From positions 10,001 to 74,000 of the forward strand of contig JADPYG010000089.1 in assembly GCA_017654735.1 (NCBI GenBank): 64,000 nucleotides of DNA. Reading direction: 5' to 3'. Both the position numbers and the translations under genes were made by a program. Shown here one piece after another: positions 54,404 to 64,000 of this stretch (its first letter is position 1; each line of letters begins with the position of its first letter). The stretch is from Vishniacozyma victoriae (Eukaryota; Basidiomycota; Tremellomycetes; Tremellales; Bulleribasidiaceae). The notes below the pieces were generated by a model. That model had not been told where the DNA came from. It did no database searches and saw only the letters and a program-made list of their open reading frames with translations.

Positions 54404-55558
54404 ATGACAAAGAGAACCGCAGCAAAGCTAGCGACATCCAAGATATCTCCTTCTTCAGCAAGAGCGAGCAAATCATCACCAGACGTCAAGCAAGAAGTCA
54501 AGGAGGAGGAACCCGATCGGACACCGGCTCGAAAATCTCGTAAACTCCGTCACGACTCGCCCACCCCAACCCCCGTCAAGCGAGAAGACTCACCACTATC
54601 CAAGGTCGAGCCAAGTCCAGCAAAATCAATCGCCCAATCGCCTAAAACACTTCAACAGCGTAAAGCAGCCGCGTTCCAGAAATTCGCATCCACATCTCCA
54701 TTCCCTAATTTCCCTCGTCCGACACCTGCAGAATGTCTACTCGCTCGACAGATACTCGAGTCAGTACACGGAGCCAAGCACCGTCCGAAGGAAGTAAAAG
54801 CATCTGCGAATAGGGCTGGATGTGGAGATAGTCCCATGGTCCTGGATGCTCTGGTTAGGACGATATTGTCGCAGAATACTAGTGATGGAAATGCAAGTCG
54901 AGCGAAACGATCCATGGATGAAGCATATGGCAGGAGTGATGATTGGGAAGCTATTGTTAAAGGAGGAGAAGCTAGATTGGAGGAAGCTATTCGATGCGGA
55001 GGGTTGAGTAAAGTGAAAAGTAAAGTGATTGTACGGATTCTGGAACAGACAAAGGAGAAATACGGATCATACACTCTCGATCACCTTCAATCGGCATCAG
55101 CAGACGAAGCTATGGCAGAGCTGCTAAGCTTCGATGGAGTAGGACCCAAGACGGCAAGTTGTGTCCTACTATTCTCGCTGGGCAAGGAAGATTTCGCAGT
55201 CGATACCCACGTACATCGAATCACCGGATTAATAGGCTGGCATCCTGCTAAATCGAGTCGAGAACAGACATATCATCATCTCAACAAAAAGATACCGGAT
55301 GAACACAAGTACGCATTACACGTCTTGTTTGTATCTCATGGGAAACGGTGTGATGAATGTAAAGCCGGAGGAAGGAGTTCGGGGAATTGTGAATTGAGAA
55401 AGGCTTTCCGTCAGAAAGTGATCGAGGGAACCGATGAGGTGGTCAAGGATATACCAGAGGATGTCAAGGGGTTGGTCAAGATGGAGGACGAGGAGGATTC
55501 GAAACCAGAGGTCAAGGAGGAGAAATCGGAAGTAGAAGACATGAAGCCGGATTTGTAG
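54404..55558 (+). CDS. HhH-GPD DNA glycosylase (endonuclease III-like)
   Basis: Intronless gene of 384 codons. A disordered Lys/Glu/Pro/Ser-rich N-terminus (about 100 residues, with KSRKLRH likely a nuclear signal) precedes the HhH-GPD fold: DSPMVLDALVRTILSQNTSD, AIRCGGLSKVKSKVIVRILE, the helix-hairpin-helix with catalytic lysine LLSFDGVGPKTASCVLLFSL and the catalytic aspartate in FAVDTHVHRITGLIGW. The lysine implies a bifunctional glycosylase/AP lyase acting in base excision repair in the nucleus. The C-terminal cysteines read CDECKAGGRSSGNC (C-x2-C-x9-C). The first cysteine of the usual C-x6-C-x2-C-x5-C iron-sulfur loop is missing, so the cluster may be absent or altered. The end is strongly acidic with repeated EVKEE-type motifs. 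Confidence 0.9.
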   Translation: MTKRTAAKLATSKISPSSARASKSSPDVKQEVKEEEPDRTPARKSRKLRHDSPTPTPVKREDSPLSKVEPSPAKSIAQSPKTLQQRKAAAFQKFASTSPFPNFPRPTPAECLLARQILESVHGAKHRPKEVKASANRAGCGDSPMVLDALVRTILSQNTSDGNASRAKRSMDEAYGRSDDWEAIVKGGEARLEEAIRCGGLSKVKSKVIVRILEQTKEKYGSYTLDHLQSASADEAMAELLSFDGVGPKTASCVLLFSLGKEDFAVDTHVHRITGLIGWHPAKSSREQTYHHLNKKIPDEHKYALHVLFVSHGKRCDECKAGGRSSGNCELRKAFRQKVIEGTDEVVKDIPEDVKGLVKMEDEEDSKPEVKEEKSEVEDMKPDL

Positions 55559-56076
55559 ATGTTGATCGCCTACTGTGATGATCCTCAAATATGTATATCA
55601 TACAATTGATTTGATAGCCAAATTCATGTCCAGCTTATCGTATATATAGACAGATAGTAATAGTACCATCCCCAAGACTGTAGTTTGTTACCAGGAGTGT
55701 GACTTTTCCTACCTTATCAAAGTCTCCAGTGATCCGTCACAACGCCTACGTCATTTGGTCTTCTCATGCAATTTGGTTCGTACGAGGAACCATCTCATGG
55801 TGGTCTCCATATTGCTAAAAGTGAGCCCATGAAGGTGAGACTTACTTTTGAGCGATGAAGGAGAGACGAAAGGTCGAATGTGGCACTTTATTCCATCCAT
55901 CTCCGACACCTCCCCTTTCTCCCATACCTTCGTAAGGCGTATGATAATTCATATGTACTGCATAATACCTTCATGACCACTCATATACGTCTACTGACCT
56001 ACTGATATACCTAACAATCCTTCAATTCCTCTCCAATACGGGAAGTAACCTATTTTCACAAATTTCGACCACCCAT
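55559..56076. other. 3' intergenic region between convergent genes
   Basis: AT-rich spacer with TATATATAGACAG (about 55641) and no supported ORF. Confidence 0.4.
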
Positions 56077-58176
56077 CTACTCGTTCTCGGCCACATCGAT
56101 GACTGTCGACTTGAACTTCCTTGCTGGAATTCGACGACGGAACATAATGTCAATCTCACGATATGATCGACTAGGATGCATCAGCGACAGCACGTGGGAC
56201 GAAGAGGAGGAGGTCGCGCCGAAACAGTGAAAGAATCGGACAAATCTTGATTTGGTGATGGGGTCTCGAGACAAGACTTGAGGACTTACTGCTTGAGCTC
56301 AGGCAGGTAGAAGTAGGCAATAACGAAGCAGATGGCGGCAGTTCCACCCCAGACATAACCACATTTACCGGCGACGTTCCATCCAGTGGGATTCAACAAT
56401 TGCGAGGCCACTGTTCGATCAGTCTTGACTTTCTTAGACTCCAAACGAGCGCAGGGGCTTACAGTAGATCATAGGTATTTCACAGACGTAGTAGGCAGCC
56501 CGGCCGACACCAGTACTCAATGCTCGAAGGCGGACAGAAGAAGTCTCGGCAATAATCGTGTAGGTGATCGGACCCATGGCGAGGGCGTATGTGAATGATA
56601 TGATAATACCTAAGCATGCTTGGGCGTAGTTCGTAGCGCTAGATTGGTTGACAGTAGCTGCGACACCGAGGGCGATGAGGCAGCAGACATTGAAAGCGGT
56701 TCCGTAAAGGTAGATTGTTCGTCGACCGAAATATGCGGTCAAAATAAAAGCGAGTCCGTTTGCCACGAATCCGAGACACGAGTTGATAAGGCCAAGCTGG
56801 AACGAGAAGTTGGTAGACATGCCGGCCTCTAGACCTGGTTAGCATCCATCCTTACTAAAAGATGTATGGCTTACGCTCAAAGAAGAAAGTGGCCTGATTG
56901 GCGATGAGATTACCGGCAAAATTCTGACTGGCGTATGCGAAACAAGTGATGAGGGTTCGCCTTCGATCGATTCCCTTGAATAGGTCTAGTATCGAGGGGT
57001 TACCACCCATCTGAGCCTCAATCTCGACAGTTCGTTCAATCATGGCGAGAACGTCCTTGGGGTCTTGTCTGCTGGAACCGTTCAATCGCTCGACGGATCT
57101 TAGGGCTTCCTTTGTTCGTCCTCGTCGGGCGAGCCAGTAAGGTGACTCTGGAGCAAACAGGATGAAGACTAGAAGGGGAACACTGGAAGTCAACTTCGTG
57201 GATACGATTGAGGTAGTAAGTGACTTACGGGAAGATCCATTGTAGAGCCTAAGGAATGTCAGCTAGATGTACCCGTGAGTGAAATCTGGTAGCTTACAAG
57301 AGGACTGGTATGTCAGCTAACATACTGGTACATTGACGGTGAAACTTACATCCTGTATGCCCACTCATCGTTCCTCTGGTTGTAGTGGTCTAATCCAGTC
57401 AGCGAGTCCTTGACTTCGGAGGGCTGAACCTACAGGTGACGGCTCCAACGACGATACCTCCGATGGACCAACACATTTGAATGGTCGAAGTTGCGAAACC
57501 TCGAAGAGCGAGAGGTACGATCTCACTAGCGTATGCGGGCGAGTTGGCGATAAAGAATCCCCATGGAATACCTTCAAAGAACTGACCAACAGTAAGGACG
57601 GATAGCGAAGTTGCCTAAATCATTAGCCAATGTTGCCTGGATGACATTTAGACTTACAAAGAACGAGATAAAGATGGTACAGATCATGGCGACTAGGGCA
57701 CAGAAGGTTGTCCACTTGTATCCGAGTTTGTTGGTGACTGGTCCAGCAGCAAAGACACCGACGAAAGCCCCACACTGTCCAGCCTGGAAGAGAGCACTCT
57801 GCCATTTGGTTTCAATGACCCATTTTCCATCGAGCTGAACACCGAATCGTTCCTTGAATGCGGGTAGGGCGACAAAATTACCGACCAAGAACATGTCGAA
57901 AGACTCCATGACCTGTGGTGTCAGCCAAGTCCTCACAATCTCGTCACGACTTACGATGGTGAAGGCCATCAAGAATGCCCACATGCAAGCCATAGGATGG
58001 GTCTTGACAGCTTCCCACAGTCCCATCGCATGCTCGGCATTTTCGGCTCGGTAGGCCTCGTTCAATAGTTCTTCATCTCGAAGAACATCAGTGTGACCGT
58101 ACTGGCCCTTTTCTCCAACTTGAGCATCCTCGTTTGAGTCGATGTGCTGGATTCCAGCTTCGTTCGCCTTTGACAT
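56077..58176 (-). CDS. MFS sugar porter, maltose/alpha-glucoside permease type
   Basis: ATG at 58176 (MSKANEAGIQHIDSNED), about nine introns, stop at 56077. Blocks: AVKTHPMACMWAFLMAF and MESFDMFLVGNFVALPAFKE (helix 1, as in MAL permeases), WVIETKWQSALFQAGQCGAF, VTNKLGYKWTTF, FFEGIPWGFFIANSPAYASE, VPLALRGFATSTIQMCWSIG, APESPYWLARRGRTKEALRS (PESPYW), FAYASQNFAGNLIANQATFF, AYFGRRTIYLYGTAFNVCC, TYTIIAETSSVRLRALSTGV, YLPELK and SYREIDIMFRRRIPARKF. These are characteristic of the fungal maltose/alpha-glucoside proton symporter branch. The upstream DNA has two CGG(T)CCG sites. Substrate is inferred from branch only. Confidence 0.88.
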
Positions 58177-59161
58177 GTTGTGGTGTTGAGTGATTGGGGG
58201 ATGATCTGTGGCCCCATCTGGAGACGCGCCGACTATATGCTAAGCGGGGCCAGGCTCGGTAAGTTCACAAAGACGGCTTCGCCGCCGGTAGACGGTACAC
58301 GGTCCGCATCAAGTCCGTCCTCGGTGCGAGAATCGATCTGCTTGGTCTTCTCCTCGCGCCCTCGACAGTTGCGGACGACCCATGCGGGCCACTTTGGTGA
58401 TTTACGAAATATCGAAGCCACAGGCACGCAAGTCAGCTGACCTTGGTGTTTTTTCCCCAAAATAGTATGTGCCTTGGCTGGGTCGATCGGATATTCACGC
58501 CGGCTAAGCGGCTGGAAAACCCTCCGACATTGGAGCCCAGGCAGAATTGGCAATTTCATCGTTGACAACGATACGCTTGGCGTCAGTAGACGATCCTTGG
58601 TTGATGGAGTTCATGGATCTCGGCAGGTATTCTCATGGTTGATACAGCCTTATCTTCGGTCGCTCAAAGATCGCTGAGCGTATCTCGGATGTGAACGATC
58701 GGTCTATCGGTCCGGCGCTTGCTCACTGCTGTCGGACACAACATGCTCAATGGGCTTGCGCCGAGATGGCGCCAGTTTTTTTCCTCCCGAACCTTCAGAT
58801 GACTCAATCCCAGCTAGCATATCCATGTTGACGTGAACACCTGTAGTACATCGAGTGACAATGTCCGGAGAGGTGGAGTCAAATTAGCTCTGTCTACTTT
58901 ATGAGCGCTCTGGGCGGTTTGAGTCCAGGGTCTCAGATGCATTAATACGGTCGAGACTGGCAAGGGAAGGCAGATTCTAGACCACGACTGGTACTTAGCT
59001 CGAAATGATGTTCTGGGTGAAAGCCACTCATTATGCCGCTGCGGGTACAAGTCTACCCGAAGTTGTTCCCGCGATCATTTCCCACGCATCAACTCTGGCT
59101 TGTTTCGCAAGACTTTGCAAGTGTTGCAGAACAACACATATTACCCATATACACCAGAGAA
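58177..59161. promoter_or_regulatory. divergent upstream region, sugar porter / carboxylesterase
   Basis: About 1 kb without a supported gene. ACACGGTCCGCATC (about 58293) and ATCGGTCCGGCGC (about 58704) carry the CGG-T-CCG core. CTTCGCCGCCGG and several AATTGGCAA/CCTTGG boxes are also present. Confidence 0.4.
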
Positions 59162-61044
59162 ATGAGGTTCGCGAGCGACATCCTGCACTCGGATATGACT
59201 GCAGAGCAGCTTGCTCTTCCCGGTTCGCAAAGGGTCAAAGCAACGACTAGATATGGCAAGATAGTCGGAGGGAGAGTGAGAAATGGCTGTCAGGTCTTCC
59301 TGAGTGATCTCATCGTTACTCCTTCCGACGGACTGCTTATCTCTAGATGTCCCTTATGGTATCGATGTGCCTCGATGGCATGATCCCGTAGGGTTGCCCG
59401 ATTCGTTTCGATATGAGGACAAAGAGTATACCAAAGATGGGAAGTACTGTGCGCAGCCTATGCTTGATCTTGCGTCCCAGGGTATGTGACGGAGCCCGGA
59501 AAACGTGAAGACTGATGTAAAGTCTCTCCTCGCGAGAACCTCGGCCTTGGTGAACCAACCGAGAACCCGTTCTTTGCCGATATATTCGTCCCATCGACCC
59601 AGAACCTAGCTGAGCCGGTAGCTTCCCTTCCGGTCCGAGTGTTCATCCACGGTGGATTCCTCCAATATGGCAGTACCAGTGGGAATTCGAATCAGCAGTT
59701 CTTTTGCCCTGAGGAGTATGGAGAGATCCGGGTGATGCTGGGTTACAGGTCAGGAAATCAATTCAATTGGGAAAGGGCTGATGCAAAGGTTATCTGCACT
59801 GGGCTTCTTGGGCGCGTCCAAGCCGGCCATTGCGGGTAATTACGGATTCAAAGATTGCTGGCTAGGATTGACATGGGTCCGTGACAATATTGCATCGTTT
59901 GGAGGTTCGTCATCTTCCATTGAGAAGAACTTGGTACTCATAAACAGGCGATCCAGCACACATCCATCTGGAGGGTCAAAGTGCCGGCGCCCACGTCGTC
60001 CATCAGCTTCTACATCACGCGGCTCGCCAGGCGCCTGCTAAAGCTCCCTTCGTCACGGCACTCCTACAATCTAACGCGATCGTTGCGAATCCTGTCGATC
60101 CTTCATCCAAGAACGACCAAATCAGGCAGCTGTGCGTTGCACTGGCTATCGACCCCGATCGACCAAATGCCCTAGACATCTTACGGGATACGTCGAAAAT
60201 ATCCACAAATCAGCTAATCGAGGCTGTTCAGAGCATGAAGGGCCCCTCGGGTACATTCCGCGGTGTCGTTGGCAGTGACGAATGGGTAAAAAGTGACGAG
60301 ATGGGGTATCAGCGCTCTGGTGGATTGGCGAAAGGTCTCCGCTCTGCAGGGATCAAATGTGTGATTACGGGTGATCTACTTGATGAAGTGTGTTCCTTAT
60401 TACAGCTGTCAACACATCTAATACCAGGACGCATTCTACCAGTTCGCTTACCCCTGTCGATCTGTTGATGATCTCGTACCGAATCTGGAACGCTTCTACC
60501 CCGTAGAAAGCGCAAGATCAATTTTGGCGTCGTATCCAAGGCTTGCTGATGGTGCTTCTCTCGATGAGGTGAATAGATTACAGGGTAGAGTGAGTACCGA
60601 CTTCCATCAGAGCTGACCGTCAGATCTTGGCGGATGTTCAGGTTCACCTGCCTGTCAGGCTCTTGGCTATGGATTTGGCGGCTCATGATTTCCCGGTGGT
60701 CCGGTATACTATTGAAATGGTAGCAAAAGCCCTCAAAACCGGTGGTAGGTCAATCACCTATTTGGAGCCAGTCTAATTGGTCAGGCAAAGTGATTCACGG
60801 ATCGGATTTACCCATTCACCAACTCCGACTTTCGGTGTTGACACCAGAAGAAGCAAAAATCGCTAGGGAGTTCAAGAGAGCATTGCAAGAAGCTGTTCAG
60901 CCGGCACTTGATCCGTCAAAAGGCGAATTCGTGCAGCGGGACGAGGAGGAAGTCTTGATTCTTACTGAGTATGGGGAGTCTGTATGGGGGAAAGACTGGC
61001 GATGGGCACGTCTTCGTGCTGTTGAGCAAGCAGTCAGAGGGTGA
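59162..61044 (+). CDS. type-B carboxylesterase
   Basis: ATG at 59162 (MRFASDILHSDMTAEQLAL), about eight introns, stop at 61044. Alpha/beta-hydrolase of the type-B carboxylesterase/lipase family: RYGKIVGGRVRNGCQVFL, then (intron) NVPYGIDVPRWHDPVGLPDS, FRYEDKEYTKDGKYCAQP, VRVFIHGGFLQYGSTSG (oxyanion HGG), LSALGFLGASKPAIAGNYGF, DCWLGLTWVRDNIASFGG, and the nucleophile elbow IHLEGQSAGAHVVHQLLHH (GQSAG, catalytic Ser). The later part includes LPVRLLAMDLAAHDF and GKVIHGSDLPIHQLRLSV, where the His of HGSD would complete the triad. No signal peptide, so probably intracellular, acting on a small ester. All junctions keep frame. Confidence 0.85.
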
Positions 61045-61126
61045 GATCATATGTTGGACTATGCGTGAAGAAGAGGTAGTCACATACATAGCCATGTTTA
61101 ATCTTCATTAGGCATCAAAACATGTT

Positions 61127-62485
61127 TTACAACTTGGAATCTATCTTTGATCGACGACTCATGAATTCCTGAGCAATACTGGTGACCTCCTCGGCCACCC
61201 CCAGACTACATTGATACCTAAAGTCAGCACAGATCTGCATCTACAGGAAATGACTCACCCTGCCCCTCCGAACCCATACGCGTGTATAACGGCTCCACCC
61301 GGTTTCCTGTTCGCCTTGGCCGTGGAAGTGAGCGGACTACCCAAAAGGTCTTTTCTCTCTTGTAATTCAAGTCTTGCCCCTCCCTCCCTAGCTGGACGAT
61401 GTCCAACATTGTGCGAGACTACTTCGATATCCTTCCAGCTTGTTCCTGATGATCCGGCAAGTTTAGGATCTAGCTTGTAACAATCCCTCAAGATCCTTTC
61501 CGAGACCTTCAAGTCGGGTAGTGGAGACCAATTATCTTTGATGTATGTCCCGCCGAGAACGACTAGACCGTCTGGACCTGGTCGAGGAATAATGTAGGCC
61601 GGTTCAGGGGGCGTGTCTGTCGGTATATCAGCTCTAAAGCGATGTGGGAGCTCTGCAATCACTTACCTTTTCCCTGGTGTATGGGGGCATTGATGAATGC
61701 CTCACAATGCATCACGCATTGCGAGACTTCGGGTGCTCTTACCAGTACAGTCTGTCCTCTTGCAGGATAGACCGCAGTATCCTCGACGCCAATCAGAGAC
61801 CTCGCGCCGAGACCGGTAGCATTGACGACCAATGGCACTTTACCGATGCCAGGTATATCGAAGGCCTGATCCAATGATGCTAGGCGTTTACGTTGTATGT
61901 GTATTCCAATATGTCTAGCCATTCGACCAAGATGAGCTAGATACTCGGGCGCGTTTATGATGTAGGAGGAGAATGAGTGTCCAAAGGGTATATCCATGGG
62001 AAGACGGGTTGGGGAAGTGACATATTCGTACTAGATTTATCAGTCAGATTTCATGTTGGTAGGACATAGACACTCACATCTCCTACTAGATCTTGGAACC
62101 ATATCTGAGTCGCCCGAGCTTGATCGGTCCATACATTCATGAATGGTATTCGTTTACATAGGTTGGGTTGTTGGGAAGCTAGGTCGGCCAGGCGTTTGAA
62201 AGTAACGCGGTCCCATCCAGCTTGACGGGTCGAAGAGTCGGACTCGAAAGAGTGCCAATTACATCCCTACACATCAGACAGCATAGCAAGTATGTCATAG
62301 TACTTACTGCCCATGGTGATGCGAAACCGACACTCTCTGTATCCTCAGGTAGATCCTTCGCGACTATCACAACATCAAGTCCTTTCCGTCTAAGCTCGAT
62401 AGCAGCCGACAAGCCGATCACTACACATCAGCAGAAGTCGTTCCGGATGCTTACCTCCTGCTCCTACTACGACGACATCGACCAT
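61127..62485 (-). CDS. D-amino-acid oxidase, peroxisomal
   Basis: ATG at 62485 opens [10 protein letters not shown], and after an intron [20 protein letters not shown] completes the FAD Rossmann motif (GxGxxG). Following blocks are [43 protein letters not shown] (typical DAAO NATGLG), [54 protein letters not shown] (substrate-carboxylate Arg region) and [12 protein letters not shown] before a last exon reading [18 protein letters not shown]. The protein ends in SKL, a type-1 peroxisome signal, at the stop at 61127. It oxidises D-amino acids to keto acids, ammonia and H2O2. Four to five introns keep frame. In yeasts such genes are typically induced by D-alanine or similar nitrogen sources. Confidence 0.92.
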
Positions 62486-63459
62486 GTTGACCGAGTTGAC
62501 CGATGTATGAGTATGAATTGAGTGATTCGGTTGCGAAGAAGACGCGCTTATCATGTTCAGGGATTCAATCTCTTGGCAAGCCTAATTATCATTTCTTCTT
62601 CGACAGATTGGACATTCTCGTCAATTTTAGCGAGGTGTTGCTCTACAGATGCGGCTCACACAGAGCAGCTCCTAGACTATATATCTACCTGTGTGCATGC
62701 ACCCGATTCTATGGTGATTGACCGAGTTGATTTTGGCTGCCATTCATGGATTGAAGTTCACCACCGGAGCTCATCCACGACCATAGAATCTAGAAAATTC
62801 CGCATCCCGTCCGATCTGCGCAGACAACCTGGATATCGCCCAGTTAGTAGCAAGGTGGGGGACCACTTGCGAATCCTGTTAGGTGTTGTGGTTCATTACC
62901 TTTTGGCGCGTCTTTACCTCAACCAGGATTTGTTGGTTTACGGCCAGCAGGCCAAGCAACTTGACATGCATCAGGCTTCTCAACGTTTTTTGTCGTTCGG
63001 AGGGTCATTGCTCCTGGCGGGTCTCACGAGTCTCCCATATGTTCCCCGGTCGACAATTCAGCTGGCTCAAGTGAGCTGGCGTTGAACTTTGCATGAGGCT
63101 GGATGGGGACGGAGACCGGACGCGTCAAGATCCTCGTTTCGCCCATTCTCCAGAGGTCAGCACTGGTTTCACACCTTTGTGCCTCCCACCAGTCTGTTGA
63201 CTGCCAGAAGTGAATGGTCTATAGCATGAGAGTCTGTGATCCAGCGACGTATGCTTGGTGCCAAGCAGCGGTGCTGAAGCGCATTTTGGTACAGCAATCC
63301 GCAGACCTCGGAACTTCCCCGATCGGTTCCAGGATCTTCGGTTTGCTTGTAAGGAAGCTGTGTAGAGAGATATGTATATATGTCAAACCTCCTTTCAAAT
63401 CTACAAGTACTCCTCTCTCACTACTGTAGTACTAGACATAATCACATCCCAGTCTGAAA
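62486..63459. promoter_or_regulatory. upstream region of the D-amino-acid oxidase and CYSTM genes
   Basis: A divergent region of about 970 bp. A 187-codon plus-strand frame (62522-63085) has no motif and lacks coding-like composition, so it is not called. TGACCGAGTTGA occurs at about 62488-62499 and again at about 62719-62730. ATATGTATATATG (about 63370) is TATA-like, 90 bp before the CYSTM start. Confidence 0.4.
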
Positions 63460-63853
63460 ATGGGCAAAGAGAAATACCCTCAACAATACAGTGCGTGTTC
63501 CCGCCCCGGAGTTGACCGATAAGCTTATTTCGTAGATAACGCACAATACTATCAACCTCAGCAACAAGGTCCATATGGAGCTCAATACGGTGCACCTCAA
63601 TATGGACATTATGCGCCTCAGTAAGTTGACTCTGACTGTTTGCCATATAGACTAATGAGCAGACCACAACCCGTTCGTGCTTTAGTATAGACAGACTGGG
63701 AGATTACTGACTCCGTAGCAAACAATTCTCATCAAGGAGCCTTCGAGAGAACGCGGTGGAGGATGCTGTTCGGCAATAACGTGTTGTGGAATTGGAGCAT
63801 GTTTCGCTTGGTTGTGCGAGTGTATTTGTTGTCCATGTTGTTGTTGCTGCTAG
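63460..63853 (+). CDS. small CYSTM-type membrane-associated Cys-rich protein, 86 aa
   Basis: Four exons: 63460-63490, about 63537-63619, a 10-nt microexon at 63663-63672, and 63719-63853. The product has a Gln/Tyr/Pro/Gly-rich N-terminus (NAQYYQPQQQGPYGAQYG), a short linker TILIKEPSRERGGG and a C-terminal cysteine-rich module with 14 Cys (CCSAITCCGIGACFAWLCEC then ICCPCCCCC). This is the design of CYSTM (cysteine-rich transmembrane module) proteins such as yeast Rcr1/YDL012C-type tails, which sit at the plasma membrane, are often palmitoylated and are linked to stress tolerance. Skipping the microexon puts a stop shortly after, so it is needed for frame. Intact. Confidence 0.8.
63663..63672 (+). 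other. 10-nt microexon of the CYSTM gene
   Basis: ACCACAACCC lies between GTAAGT...CTAATGAGCAG and GTTCGT...CTGACTCCGTAG. It supplies A + CCA CAA CCC and keeps the frame into the Cys-rich last exon. Confidence 0.6.
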
Positions 63854-64000
63854 ACTTTATGGCGGAACTGGTATGTATCTCGTAGTAGAAGAATAGCGTC
63901 TCACATGTATCATATGTAGCTTTACAGGTGAGCAGATGCTACACTCATTGATGTTGCGACTATTATAGGTGGAAGGGAAAAGGGAATGATTGGCATGAGA

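Noticed and set aside
62522..63085. 187-codon plus-strand frame upstream of the CYSTM gene
   Set aside because: No motif, and it begins next to the oxidase start in the divergent promoter region; treated as non-coding.

Overview
The window looks like nuclear DNA of a basidiomycete yeast, most likely a tremellomycete (Cryptococcus/Kwoniella-like). Genes are split by many 35-60 bp GT-AG introns with CTGAC/CTAAC-type branch sites. A short interstitial tract of the telomere unit known from Cryptococcus (TTAGGGGG) is present, and the gene families are typical of such yeasts: many sugar porters, an ENA-type P-ATPase, a CYSTM protein and zinc-ribbon alpha-kinase-like genes. I saw no tRNA, rRNA, CRISPR array or bacterial operon.

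Layout. 0.5-1.3 kb: a decayed integrase-like gene with short GAACAATAAG repeats beside it. 1.7-4.2 kb: an alpha-kinase-type gene with frame problems. 4.4-12.4 kb: a catabolic-looking cluster (SfnG-like flavin monooxygenase, Baeyer-Villiger monooxygenase, DUR3-like transporter, medium-chain dehydrogenase/reductase) rearranged by a 6.6 kb inversion. The inversion cuts two genes at once; each gene's two halves lie in opposite orientation at the two junctions. The transporter inside also has an in-frame stop. 12.4-14.9 kb: gene-poor DNA with the telomere-like tract. 14.9-24.8 kb: a sugar-use block of GH78 alpha-L-rhamnosidase, sugar porter, SMP-30-type lactonase and second sugar porter, in divergent pairs with repeated GC-rich promoter elements. 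24.8-28.6 kb: gene-poor. 28.6-31.8 kb: ENA-type cation ATPase.

32-42.5 kb: small secreted protein, class-3 aldehyde dehydrogenase and long-chain alcohol oxidase (divergent, a logical fatty alcohol-to-acid pair), an O-acetylhomoserine sulfhydrylase relic, L-lactate dehydrogenase and an arginase-like ureohydrolase (divergent). 42.5-45.4 kb: probably one unidentified multi-exon minus-strand gene. 45.4-51.1 kb: secreted Cys-rich protein, GH93 arabinanase-like enzyme and a sugar porter. 52-55.6 kb: GRAM-VASt sterol-transfer-type protein and an HhH-GPD DNA glycosylase. 56-62.5 kb: sugar porter, type-B carboxylesterase and peroxisomal D-amino-acid oxidase. 63.5 kb: a CYSTM protein.

Two themes tie the genes together. 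Plant cell-wall sugars: GH78, GH93, lactonase and four sugar porters, several with CGG(A/T)CCG sites upstream. Decay: at least two genes are clearly broken and several others suspect, mostly in the left 12 kb and around 39 kb, as expected of accessory or subtelomere-derived DNA. All gene models were built by eye from splice sites and remembered family motifs; no database search was run.
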